The notes: generated from the sequence alone by a model not told the origin. A DNA stretch of 64,000 nt from Sandaracinaceae bacterium (GCA_040218145.1 JAVJQK010000109.1:1-64000), one strand, 5' to 3'; positions 1 to 7,304 are shown, counted from the first letter of the stretch. Translations and numbers: made by a program.

Positions 1-50
1 CTAGTCACCCGGATCAGCAGTGATTGGCAAAACCCCGCGAGCCATCGGCG

Positions 51-130
51 CGCGAATCAAGGAACGACGACGAGGAATACCTCGAGTATTTCGAGGAGGA
101 GTGACGCCGAGTCGCGCGTCGAGGGCCGAG
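51..130 (+). repeat. Interspersed repeat R4, copy 1
   Basis: This roughly 80-bp segment matches 7223-7304. Both copies carry the blocks CGCGAATC, AGGAACGACGACGA and CGAGGAGGAGTGACGC and end in TCGAGGGCCG, with divergent sequence between the blocks. Copy 1 contains a small foldback (CCTCG, 7 nt, CGAGG). It lies upstream of the HU-arm gene. I see no gene in bases 1-202. Confidence 0.6.
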
Positions 131-202
131 GGGTCTTGTCATGAATCGCTGTTCCGGGTGACTGGCCTTCGGGTTCACGCGGGGCCGTGGTAGTGGACCC
201 TC

Positions 203-979
203 ATGGCCGACGATCTCCGCACGGAGCTCCTGAACCAGCTGCGCGACTCCCACGAAGCTCTCCTCGACGGAATCGGTCAGTTCACCGTTCATCGCACGCC
301 GGGGCGCCCGGCCGCTACGATGAGGAACCCCTTCACCGGGGCCCCGATGACGATGTCCGTGCCCGCGCGGACCCGGGTCTCCTTCACGCCGTCGCGCGCG
401 CTGCTCGCCGCCCTCGAAGGAGGGACCGAGGTGGAGGTCGCGGGCGCCGACGCGGTGGCCGAGCTGCTCGCGGCGTACGACGCTCCCTCGTGGACGCTCG
501 AGGCGCTGCTCCAGCGGCTGACGCGCCGAGGCCGCCGCAGGGGCTCGCCTCGGGCCTTCGAGCACGGCCCGACGCTGTTCCGCGCGTTCGCGGCCGAGGT
601 CGACGACGCCGCGCTCGCCTCCACGGTTCATCTGGGCGATGGCCAGCCGAACCCCGACCACGCGTACGTCGCCGGGCTGCAGGGCGTCGACATGAGTCGC
701 TACGGCGTGGTCCTCGAGGATGGCGGAGGCAACGCGTGGGTCGCCGCGCTCGAAGGCGATCCCGCGAGCGCGTTCTTCGTCGACCACGAAGGCACCAGCG
801 GCCTCGACGACGGGATCACACTCGAGAACCTACTCGGCGCGTGGCTCTTCACCGATGAGCTGACCGCGACGCTCGGGGGCCGCGTGCTCGGCGGAGACTC
901 GCTCCGGGCTGTCGAGGCGCGGCTCGCTCGCTGGCTCGGCCCGCTCCGCGCGGCCGCGCTGTACACCCCGCCTTTCTGA
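203..979 (+). CDS. HU/IHF-arm-like protein with a C-terminal domain recalling SMI1/KNR4
   Basis: A 258-residue soluble protein with no signal peptide. Residues about 22-70 follow the second half of HU/IHF-type DNA-binding proteins: a Gly-Phe-Thr-Val strand, then the arm signature RNPFTGAPMTMSVPA, then VSFTPSRAL, which matches the usual RNPxTGExIxIPA...FxPGKAL. The helical first half of HU is shortened to about 20 residues. The remaining 180 residues are not confidently recognised. A stretch near residues 165-220 (GVVLEDGGGNAWVAAL, then a VDHEG motif) recalls SMI1/KNR4 (SUKH)-type domains, but this is only a resemblance. The start ATG lies within ACCCTCATGGCC with no strong ribosome binding site. 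It stands alone between repeats R4 and R1. Confidence 0.7.
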   Translation: MADDLRTELLNQLRDSHEALLDGIGQFTVHRTPGRPAATMRNPFTGAPMTMSVPARTRVSFTPSRALLAALEGGTEVEVAGADAVAELLAAYDAPSWTLEALLQRLTRRGRRRGSPRAFEHGPTLFRAFAAEVDDAALASTVHLGDGQPNPDHAYVAGLQGVDMSRYGVVLEDGGGNAWVAALEGDPASAFFVDHEGTSGLDDGITLENLLGAWLFTDELTATLGGRVLGGDSLRAVEARLARWLGPLRAAALYTPPF

Positions 980-1131
980 GCTGCCGCCTCTCCGTTCGCT
1001 GGCGCCCGGGCGATGCGCCGCGTACGCAAGACAGCAACGTTTGTGGACCCCAGGTTTCGGAGAGCGGAAGCTGGAACGGCCAGTCGTCCTCTGGACTCGA
1101 CAGTTCGGACCGAGCGCGCATGACAATCAGG

Positions 1132-1232
1132 AGGGCTACGCCTCAGGGACGCTCTTCGTCTTATCGTCATTCCGGAAAGATCATTCAATCCAGCCACTTC
1201 GAGCTATGACGATATGACGAAGAGCGTCCCTC
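1132..1232 (+). repeat. Hairpin repeat R1, copy 1
   Basis: A 101-bp element. A conserved box GGCTACGCCTCA leads into a 25-nt left arm (1146-1170, beginning GGGACGCTCTTCGTC). A 35-nt loop follows, then a right arm (1206-1230) that is the reverse complement of the left with one mismatch. Copies 2 (3933-4032) and 3 (7344-7442) have the same arm length, loop length and 5' box. Bases 980-1131, between the HU-arm gene and this element, show no gene. Confidence 0.85.
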
Positions 1233-1272
1233 GTCCCAGCACTGACACCTAGCTCCAGCACCTCCTCAGCTC

Positions 1273-2535
1273 TCAGAGCCCGGACACCGTGACCGGGGTC
1301 GCTCGGTTGCGGGTGCTTCCGTCGCCCGCCGCTCCCCACTGGTTGATGCCCCAGCAGCGGATCTGATCGTCCGTCTGCAACGCGCAGATGTCCCAGTCGC
1401 CGACGCCCACCTCGAGGACGGGCCCGAGCCCCTCGATCCGCACCGGCCGCGGGACCGCGACACTCGGGATCGTGACCATTCCCCAGCACCAGAGCGAGCG
1501 ATCGACGTCGATCGCGCAGGCCATCGGGCGACTCGCCTCGATGTGCGTCGCGGACGGGAACGAGGCGGTCGGGGAGAGCTCGGCCCGATACAGCGACGGG
1601 CCCGTCGAGCCCACGGCGGTGGTCCCGTCGCCGAGCTGCCCCGACTCATTCAAGCCCCAGCACCAGACGTGCCCCTCCGATCGCCGCACACAGGAGAACC
1701 CGTACCCGGTGGTGACCTGCTCCACGTCGTCGAGGCCCGGGACGTCCGCAGGCTCCCGGCGCGGGTCCGTCGTCCCGTCGCCCAGCTGCGCGTACTCGTT
1801 GTCGCCCCAGCACGCGACGGTGCCGTTGCGCCGGCTCGCGCAGCTGTGCCACAGCGACGTCGCGAGGCTGACGACGTCGCGAAGCCCGACCACCTCCACG
1901 GGAAGGTCGCGGTCGAGAGTCGTGCCGTCGCCGAGCTGACCAAACCGGTTGAAGCCCCACGCGAGCACGGTCCCGTCGACCTGGATGGCAAACGTGCTCG
2001 TGTAGCCCGCGGCGATTCGCGTCGCGCGCACGCCCTCGAGGTCGCGAGGCTCAGTTCGCCGTTCACGCGTCCCATCGCCAACCTCTCCCCAGAGGTTTCG
2101 GCCCCAGCACGCGACGGAGCCATCCCGACGACGGGCGCAGCTGTGACTCACCCCGACCGCGACCTCGACCACGTCGTCGAGCCCGATCACATCGACGGGG
2201 CTCGTGCGGTCCGTCGTCGTGCCGTCGCCGAGCTGGCCGTGGTCGTTGTGGCCCCAACAGGCGACGCGGCCGTCGTCGCGCACGAAGCAGACGTGCCCGT
2301 CGCCTCCGACGGCGAGGCGACGGGGAGGCAGCTCCGACGATTCGAGACCCCCACCGTCCGCGGGGCTCGCGTCGGCCGGCCTCGGGCCCGCGTCCCGGTC
2401 ATCTGCGAGACGGTGGGACAGGTAGCAGCCCGGCGACACGATGGTCAGCGCGAGGAGCGGCCAGAGTGAGCTCACGCCCCGCGCCCTTCGGCGAGATGTG
2501 GACGGAGCGATGTTGGCACGACCTGGCATGGGCAT
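1273..2535 (-). CDS. RCC1-repeat lipoprotein
   Basis: A predicted lipoprotein of about 420 residues. The N-terminus has an Arg-rich stretch, a hydrophobic segment (SSLWPLLALTIV) and a lipobox-like SPGC, then a short Asp/Ala/Gly linker. The rest is at least six RCC1 (regulator of chromosome condensation) repeats, recognisable by CWGxNxxGQLGDGTT cores alternating with V..L..G..HSCA cores, so a seven-bladed propeller is likely. Cysteines recur at fixed positions in the blades. Bacterial RCC1 lipoproteins have no known enzymatic activity; a surface or periplasmic binding role is inferred. I chose the ATG at 2535 because GGACGGAGA lies just upstream; the frame stays open to 2613. The stop lies 41 bp beyond repeat R1 copy 1. 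Confidence 0.85.
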   Translation of the reverse strand: MPMPGRANIAPSTSRRRARGVSSLWPLLALTIVSPGCYLSHRLADDRDAGPRPADASPADGGGLESSELPPRRLAVGGDGHVCFVRDDGRVACWGHNDHGQLGDGTTTDRTSPVDVIGLDDVVEVAVGVSHSCARRRDGSVACWGRNLWGEVGDGTRERRTEPRDLEGVRATRIAAGYTSTFAIQVDGTVLAWGFNRFGQLGDGTTLDRDLPVEVVGLRDVVSLATSLWHSCASRRNGTVACWGDNEYAQLGDGTTDPRREPADVPGLDDVEQVTTGYGFSCVRRSEGHVWCWGLNESGQLGDGTTAVGSTGPSLYRAELSPTASFPSATHIEASRPMACAIDVDRSLWCWGMVTIPSVAVPRPVRIEGLGPVLEVGVGDWDICALQTDDQIRCWGINQWGAAGDGSTRNRATPVTVSGL

Positions 2536-2619
2536 TCTCCGTCCAGGGCCCAGAGCAAGCGCCATGCCTGGGGAAGCTGAGTCCCCGCTGGGGTCGGCGC
2601 CTCGGACTCCCACCGGTCA

Positions 2620-2960
2620 GCCCCGGAGACCCGGTTCGGCTCTTGGCAGCGTCCGGTTCGGTCGAGCGAGCACTGCGCTCCCCCTCCATCGACGACATCG
2701 CGGTGGGGGCCGACGGGACGATCGCTTCCCTCTCTCGCGGCGTGATCCGGCGACGGGACCCCAGCGGACATGTGCTCAGGATCCCCGCGGAGGGGACGAT
2801 CCCCGGCACGACTGCGACGATGGACATCGAGGTCGATGGACACGGCGTGATCTGGGTCGCGTCGACGGAGGGCCTCTTCATCGGAACGGACGAGGGCCTC
2901 CACACCCTGACCGCGCCGATGGTGCCGGCCGCCCGCGGCCCGCTCGGCGAGGTCTGCATC
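2620..2960 (+). pseudogene. Two-component-type beta-propeller remnant
   Basis: A plus-strand frame, open from 2466 to the stop at 3023, encodes propeller-like sequence in its middle: SIDDIAVGADGTIASLSRG, then IEVDGHGVIWVASTEGLF followed by IGTDEGLHTLT, the pattern of Reg_prop blades. Upstream of about 2620 the frame merely overlaps the RCC1 gene's 5' end. After about 2950 the coding signal switches to the opposite strand. I read this as an internal fragment of a longer propeller protein that has lost both ends. A short intact gene starting at 2466 is the alternative. Confidence 0.45.
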
Positions 2961-3145
2961 CTCGGCTCGGGCCCGGAGCTCTCCGCGAACGATCTACGTC
3001 GCGTCGAATCAGCCGGGCCGTAGAAGGGATTGCCGCGACTCGGCCCCACGCGCGCGCCCGCGACGATGTACTGCGTCTCGGTGCCAAGCATGGGTTCGGC
3101 CTCGTAGCCTGCGGCTGCGAGATGAGCGCGAGCTGGCGCGCGGTC
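2935..3145 (-). pseudogene. Unidentified minus-strand coding remnant
   Basis: One minus-strand frame reads sensible protein sequence here (HLAAAGYEAEPMLGTETQ, then YIVAGARVGPSRGNPFYG, then SFAESSGPEPRMQTS). It has no start, no stop and no continuation on either side, and it meets the end of the propeller remnant tail-to-tail. I do not recognise the family. Bases 3146-3313 show no gene. Confidence 0.25.
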
Positions 3146-3313
3146 CAGGTGACGCGTCCGGCTGGTCGTAGGCGCGCGGCCGGTGTGGCCAGGCGCGGTG
3201 TGGGTGGTGGGTCCACCGGCGCTCACGGGAGCCGGGATCTCGCTCGTCCCCGGCCTTCCGGTTCTCGGACGCTGTTAGGATCGGTCGACCGCACCTTCAA
3301 CATCGAGGTCTTC

Positions 3314-3796
3314 GTGTTCCACTACGTGTCGTCGGCCCTCTCCATGACACTCCTCGTCGCCGCCTGCGGGGGTGCGACCGCCGAGGATCCAAGCGCGGAG
3401 TCAGCGCCGAACGAGGCCCGACCGGCCGCGGAGCCGACGCCCGCGGCGCCGACCACGCCTGGCTCCGTCGACGCGGCCGCGCTGCACGGCGACTGGGTCC
3501 ACCTGCACGAGTCCGACTCCGACGGAGTCGAGCTGTGGACGCACGAAGCGAGCCCCCCTCTCTCGCGCTTCCGGGGCACGATGTCGCTCCGCGCGGACGG
3601 CACCGCGCGCTACGCCGTTCTTCACCCGGCAGACGCGCACTACACGGCGAACGGCACGTGGGCGCTCGAGGGAAGCACGCTCGTCGTCACATACACTGCG
3701 ACGCATATGCCCGCGGACGACCCCGGGCGCACCGTCACGGTCCGCTACACGGTCGTCTCGGCGAACGCCGACGAGCTCCGCCTCCGAACACTCTGA
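3314..3796 (+). CDS. Small lipoprotein, lipocalin-like
   Basis: A lipoprotein of about 160 residues. A GTG start at 3314 (CGAGG five bases upstream) gives a short hydrophobic segment ending in the lipobox LLVAAC-GG; the ATG at 3344 would leave too short a signal. A Pro/Ala/Glu linker is followed by about 110 residues of predicted beta strands (GDWVHLHESD, SRFRGTMSLRADGTARY, NGTWALEGSTLVVTYT). This 'GxW... xGTxxL' layout resembles lipocalin-like heat-stable lipoprotein domains. No catalytic residues can be named. It is followed by the H2 hairpin 58 bp downstream. Confidence 0.65.
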   Translation: MFHYVSSALSMTLLVAACGGATAEDPSAESAPNEARPAAEPTPAAPTTPGSVDAAALHGDWVHLHESDSDGVELWTHEASPPLSRFRGTMSLRADGTARYAVLHPADAHYTANGTWALEGSTLVVTYTATHMPADDPGRTVTVRYTVVSANADELRLRTL

Positions 3797-3853
3797 CGCC
3801 ACGCGAGCCAGGTCTCATCGGGCCTCAGCTCGAGCTGGAACTCGCGCCCGGCC

Positions 3854-3919
3854 GGGGACGATCCTCGTCATTCGTCGAACTCGCGCGCCAGAGTTTGACG
3901 AATGAATAGGATCGTCCCC
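3854..3919 (+). repeat. Long hairpin element H2
   Basis: A 66-bp near-perfect palindrome. The left arm 3854-3876 (starting GGGGACGATCCTCGTC) pairs with 3897-3919 with two mismatches. The interior continues the stem (AACTC with GAGTT) to leave an 8-nt loop, for about 29 paired positions. There is no T-run after it on either strand, so a simple intrinsic terminator is unlikely. The arm tip resembles the R1 arm (GGGACGCTCTTCGTC), and repeat R1 copy 2 begins only 13 bp downstream. Confidence 0.75.
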
Positions 3920-3932
3920 GTGACAGGAAGAG

Positions 3933-4032
3933 AGGGCTACGCCTCAGGGACGCTCATCGTCTTATCGTCTTTCGGGAAAACTCAATCGATCCAGCTGCTT
4001 TTAGTTGTGACGATATGACGAAGAGCGTCCCT
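3933..4032 (+). repeat. Hairpin repeat R1, copy 2
   Basis: Second R1 element: 5' box GGCTACGCCTCA, left arm 3947-3971, loop of exactly 35 nt, right arm 4007-4031. It has diverged more than the other copies (CATCGTC in the left arm, GTGACG in the right). It lies between the H2 hairpin and repeat R2 copy 1 in the 366-bp gene-free stretch 3797-4162, which these three elements largely fill. Confidence 0.85.
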
Positions 4033-4048
4033 CCGGTCAGTTGGACCA

Positions 4049-4149
4049 ATCGTCCCCCGGCACGAGACACCCGGCGCAAAGGCCGCCTTCGCACTTACCG
4101 CAAGCGGGGCTGTCAGCGCCCCGGTCGAGACCCCGGTTTGGGTCTTGCC
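4049..4149 (-). repeat. Repeat R2, copy 1
   Basis: A 101-bp segment matching 5780-5868. On the plus strand both begin ATCGTCCCCCGGC and carry CGAGACACCCGGCGC, ACCGCAAGC and CTGTCAG, and end GGGTCTTGCC. Copy 1 has an extra unit with a repeated CCCCGGT. It lies 13 bp beyond the stop of the minus-strand lipoprotein gene at 4163. Its outer end, read on the minus strand, carries CCGGGGGACGAT, close to the tip of H2. Confidence 0.65.
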
Positions 4150-4162
4150 ACACGAGCAGGCC

Positions 4163-5122
4163 TCAACCCCCGGCTGCGGCGACCTCGCTCTCGGCAACCA
4201 CCTCACCCATGCGGTCCTGCAGCACGACGGCGGCCGGCGTGAAGTCGCCAGTCTCCACGACGAGGGCGTACGGCCGGATCACGGCCGCACAGCGCGCGAT
4301 GCGCGACGGATGGTGGGGGCGCAGGATCAACCGCTCGCCGTCGCGGTAGGCGCCGAACAGAACCGGCGCGCCGCCCGTGCACGGCAGGCCCGCGCGGAGG
4401 GTCATGCGTGTCACGCCGGGACCCGCCGGGGTGACCTCGCCGAGGCCGACGCCCGTCTCGCCGTCGGTCGCCTCCGCCTCGGCGTGATTGACGGCCAGCG
4501 CCTGCTCGAGGCGAGGCGCGCCCGGCTGGTGCGCCTCGTACGCCGCAACTTCGACCTCGCCGATCTGTGCAGGCTCGCCCTGCCCGGGGCGCCCGACCTG
4601 GACTTCGTACGATCCGCCTTGCAGCGGACCGATGAGCAGCGTCACGTCATATGGACGCACGCAGCGCGATCGCATGTCGGTGGGCGCGGAGTAGAGTCGG
4701 ATCACGCCGCCGTCCAGGTGCGCGAGGAGCGACGGCTCCGGGGCGCAATATGACGTGTAGCCGCTGAGCACGACCCGCACGTAGCCACGGTCCACCGCTT
4801 CGATCTCCGCGGTCATCTCGGCCGGTGCGCCCTGCTCGCGGGCCCGGACTTCGTCGATCCGAACGCTCGCGGGCGTCCCCGGAACCGGCACCGGCTCGGT
4901 GACACTGCCCTCCGGCTGCGGTGGCGCCTCGTCTGCGCCGGGCGGCGCCTCGCGCGACGGCTCCGTGTCTGCCGACGCCTCGGTGTCCTCCGCGCCGGGT
5001 GTCGTCTCCGTCTCTGCGTTGGCAGCGACGTTCGCGGGCTCCGTGACTTGCTCGGTCTCGCCGCCACAGGCGACAGCAGCGAGCGCGAGGGCGAAATACA
5101 GGACATGGGAAGGTGCGTGCAT
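4163..5122 (-). CDS. Lipoprotein with an internally duplicated domain
   Basis: A lipoprotein of about 319 residues. The start at 5122 is supported by AGGA eight bases upstream; it gives a signal MHAPSHVLYFALALAAVACGG with lipobox AVAC. A Glu/Thr/Pro-rich linker of about 60 residues follows. The remainder holds two copies of an unrecognised domain. Each has a conserved Gly-x-Val-x-Val/Leu strand, a Cys-x-x-x-Pro segment, DG-x-x-I/L-x-L, and Arg-Cys followed by PY-x-x-L/V. The paired cysteines in each copy suggest one disulphide per domain (inference). It is a single gene; repeat R2 copy 1 lies immediately 3' of it. Confidence 0.75.
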   Translation of the reverse strand: MHAPSHVLYFALALAAVACGGETEQVTEPANVAANAETETTPGAEDTEASADTEPSREAPPGADEAPPQPEGSVTEPVPVPGTPASVRIDEVRAREQGAPAEMTAEIEAVDRGYVRVVLSGYTSYCAPEPSLLAHLDGGVIRLYSAPTDMRSRCVRPYDVTLLIGPLQGGSYEVQVGRPGQGEPAQIGEVEVAAYEAHQPGAPRLEQALAVNHAEAEATDGETGVGLGEVTPAGPGVTRMTLRAGLPCTGGAPVLFGAYRDGERLILRPHHPSRIARCAAVIRPYALVVETGDFTPAAVVLQDRMGEVVAESEVAAAGG

Positions 5123-5349
5123 CGTTGGGTTCCTCATGGTTGACCGGAGTGACCTCGCCGCCGCGGTCGACCTTGGTTGGCCGTGGAATACCACGCCCGA
5201 CGGTGCAAGTATCTTCGCGAAGGAAGATTGGTCTCGCCCGCGTCGAACGCGCCTCCTCGCCGGTCGCGCGTCCTCGCAGGCCGCGTGTTTGCCTGATCGC
5301 ATGAGTCGTTGACGGTGCCGCGGCCCTCTTCGCCGAGGGTGCTTCGCGG

Positions 5350-5752
5350 GTCAGAGGTCGAGCTAGACGTCCCCGGTGGTGAGCCACTGCGAAGCCCACC
5401 TCGATCCGGTCGGTCCGCCCATCGGGATCCCCCACGAAGGGCGGGCGAGCTCCCCCGGGCCGCTCGCCCCGGATCAGCTTCACCCGCGCGCCCTCGACCA
5501 ACGGCCGCGCTCCTTCGTCGACGCCCTTCGCGAACCCGGCGAGAACGAAAAACGAGCTACCGTCTGCCTCGCAGATCGAGACCCCGCCCCGCAAGCACGG
5601 CGCGGCCTCGGGGGCGCCGACAATCCCCCTTCGCAGCCGCCCCTTTCGAAGGCGCGCTGTGCGCACGCGATCGCCACGCCGCGGGGTTCGCTGCCGTGGC
5701 CGTGGAGCGTCAGGCCTTCGGAACCGAGTCCAGTAGGGGCTTCGATGCACAC
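5350..5752 (-). pseudogene. Frameshifted gene remnant, unknown family
   Basis: Two overlapping minus-strand frames together read one protein. The upstream part (CIEAPTGLGSEGLTLHGHGS, then VAIACAQRAFERGG) is in one frame. The downstream part (ICEADGSSFFVLAGFAKG, then ARVKLIRGERPGGARPPFVG, then DRIEVGFAVAHHRG) is in another, with the switch near 5600-5640. No stop or start is convincing, so I treat it as decayed. The family is not recognised. The rest of the gene-free stretch 5123-5779 shows nothing else that I can support. Confidence 0.4.
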
Positions 5753-5779
5753 GACCGGCTCAGCAACGGCTGCTCATCC

Positions 5780-5868
5780 ATCGTCCCCCGGCCCGAGACA
5801 CCCGGCGCGACGGGCCTCTTCGCACGCACCGCAAGCAGAACTGTCAGAAGCCCCGGTTGGGTCTTGCC
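5780..5868 (-). repeat. Repeat R2, copy 2
   Basis: An 89-bp match to 4049-4149, lacking the extra CCCCGGT unit of copy 1. It overlaps the last 25 bp of the AgmX-type gene, whose final residues are therefore encoded by the repeat. Both R2 copies sit at the 3' end of minus-strand genes in the same orientation. Confidence 0.65.
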
Positions 5869-6269
5869 CGCGACCGCCTCGCCGGGCCTGCGAACTCGAA
5901 GGGGATCCGAACGGTGATCGCCCGCGCCCGGGTTGGGAAGCGCAGCCGCCGGAGCTTGGTGACCAGACAACGGTCGATCTCCGGGCGCCCGAGCGACGAA
6001 CGGAGCGAGCGCGCGCGGCTCACGCGTCCGTCCGCTTCGATGGTCAGGAGGATGATGGTCGTTCCCCGGATTCGGGGCGCCGGGTCCACCATCCGCTCGT
6101 AGCACGCGCTGAGCGAGTGACTCGCGCGCCCGACCACCGCGAGCACCTCGCGTGGAGCACGTACCCCGGGAAGCTCGGCGTGCTCCCGGTCCTGGGCGTA
6201 GACGGCGGGCACCGACATCAGGGCGAGCGCGACCGCGAGCACCCATCGTCCCATGTTCTTCGACGCCAC
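5844..6269 (-). CDS. Periplasmic protein with AgmX/TonB-like C-terminal domain
   Basis: About 141 residues. A signal peptide (MGRWVLAVALALMSVPAVYAQ) precedes a single domain of the AgmX/TonB-C type common in myxobacteria: SLSACYERMVDPAPRIRGT, a central LLTIEADGRVSRARSL strand pair, then CLVTKLRRLRFP. The two cysteines occupy the positions typical of this domain. The listed start is GTG at 6269; ATG at 6254 would equally give the signal peptide, and neither has a clear ribosome binding site. The C-terminus runs into repeat R2 copy 2, so the original tail may have been replaced. A role in envelope or motility machinery is only family-based inference. Confidence 0.7.
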   Translation of the reverse strand: MASKNMGRWVLAVALALMSVPAVYAQDREHAELPGVRAPREVLAVVGRASHSLSACYERMVDPAPRIRGTTIILLTIEADGRVSRARSLRSSLGRPEIDRCLVTKLRRLRFPTRARAITVRIPFEFAGPARRSRARPNRGF

Positions 6270-6399
6270 CCGAACAGAGTGCAGACGCAGCGCGCCAGGT
6301 CAAACGCACAACGGAGTACGCTCGAGCCGGCGTCCAGTGGTGGGGCGCGGCAGCATGCGTCTGATCCGGCCCGGCCTCTTCGTTCCTCCGGTCTTCTCG

Positions 6400-6483
6400 G
6401 GGGATAGGACGCATGAACGCTCTTTCAACCTTGTCAGGATACGCGTTCTGCGAAACCGCCTGGGCTGAGGCGCGCCGAAGGAG
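6400..6483 (+). repeat. Interspersed repeat R3, copy 1
   Basis: An 84-bp element from GGGGATAGGACGCATGAACG to CGCGCCGAAGGAG. It is nearly identical (about four differences) to 9000-9083 and closely related to 11376-11449. Terminal inverted repeats are not evident. An internal GAACGC/GCGTTC pair could form a small stem. Its right end abuts a serpin C-terminal coding remnant. Bases 6270-6399 upstream show no gene. Confidence 0.85.
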
Positions 6484-6558
6484 TTCCTGTACGCGATCCA
6501 CGACGTCGAGACGGGCAGCCTGCTCTTCCTCGGGCGGGTCACGACCCCGGCGGGTTGA
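6484..6558 (+). pseudogene. Serpin C-terminal remnant
   Basis: Immediately after repeat R3 a plus-strand frame reads FLYAIHDVETGSLLFLGRV, then TTPAG and a stop. This matches the last strands of serpins (protease inhibitors), whose conserved ending is PFLYxIxDxxTGxxLFxGRVxxP. Only about 24 residues survive. No upstream serpin sequence is visible on the far side of R3, so the remainder has been deleted or displaced. Confidence 0.65.
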
Positions 6559-6629
6559 GCGCTTCACGCGCGTCTCGGGCCGCCGGCCAGGAACGGGAAG
6601 CTCAGCCTCGCATCGGCGTAGCTTGCGGC

Positions 6630-7196
6630 ATGCTCAGGATCGCACTTCTCTTCGGCTCGGTGCTCTCGCTCGCGGCGTGCGGCGCCTCGGGCGTGCCGGC
6701 CTCGGGGGTGCCGGCCTCGGGCTTGCCGGCCGCCGTCGGCGTCATCGACATGGGGACCGCGGTGCAGCAAACCCTGGCCGGTCAGGCCGCGCGCGTTCGC
6801 GTGATGCGGTCGTTCGCGGCCCGGCAGCGCGAGCTCGACGAGCGGCACCGAGCCCTCGTCGAGATGCGCGCGCGGCTCGACGCGCGCGGCGGGCCGATGG
6901 CCCAGGCGGTCGGCTCGACGCCGACGTACGCCGAGGTGATCGCCTACGCGGAGGAGCTCCAAGCACTGCAGCGCGACCACGCGACCCATCAGCAGCAGCT
7001 CCAGCGCGAGGAGCGAGCGCTCGCGGGCGAGCTGGTGGGTCGCTTGCGTCGCATCGCCGATCGCCTCGCCGCGGAGCGCGGCGTGATCGTGGTCTTCGAC
7101 GTCGACGGGTATGCGGCGCCCGGCGTGCGGCGGCTCGATCTGACGAACGAGCTGATCGAGCGCTACGACGCCGAGTACCCCACGAGTACGCAATGA
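6630..7196 (+). CDS. Skp/OmpH-like lipoprotein
   Basis: A lipoprotein of about 188 residues. The ATG at 6630 gives MLRIALLFGSVLSLAACGAS with lipobox LAAC. Next comes a linker built from near-identical VPASG units (15-bp tandem repeats). The rest follows the Skp/OmpH periplasmic chaperone family: GVIDMGTAVQQT at the first strand, a long charged coiled coil, LQREERAL, then RIADRLAAERGVIVVFDVDG and DLTNELIERYD at the end. Skp proteins bind unfolded outer-membrane proteins as trimers. A lipid-anchored form would be held at a membrane. It is alone, and a perfect 16-bp palindrome follows 11 bp after the stop. Confidence 0.8.
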   Translation: MLRIALLFGSVLSLAACGASGVPASGVPASGLPAAVGVIDMGTAVQQTLAGQAARVRVMRSFAARQRELDERHRALVEMRARLDARGGPMAQAVGSTPTYAEVIAYAEELQALQRDHATHQQQLQREERALAGELVGRLRRIADRLAAERGVIVVFDVDGYAAPGVRRLDLTNELIERYDAEYPTSTQ

Positions 7197-7207
7197 GTCG
7201 AGGAGCC

Positions 7208-7223
7208 GGCCGAGCGCTCGGCC
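7208..7223. other. Perfect 16-bp palindrome
   Basis: GGCCGAGCGCTCGGCC is self-complementary along its whole length and starts 11 bp after the Skp-like gene's stop. No T-run follows, so terminator function is uncertain. Repeat R4 copy 2 begins at its last base. Confidence 0.5.
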
Positions 7224-7304
7224 GCGAATCGAGGAACGACGACGAAGAACCCGTCCGCACTCCGAGGAGGAGTGACGCTGGGTTCCGTCGCGCTTCGAGG
7301 GCCG
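7223..7304 (+). repeat. Interspersed repeat R4, copy 2
   Basis: Matches 51-130 over the blocks CGCGAATC, AGGAACGACGACGA, CGAGGAGGAGTGACGC and TCGAGGGCCG. It is followed 40 bp later by hairpin repeat R1 copy 3. Confidence 0.6.

Noticed and set aside
3854-3919. H2 hairpin as an intrinsic terminator of the lipoprotein gene
   Set aside because: The stem is far longer than usual, there is no T-run on either side, and its tip matches the repeat families nearby.
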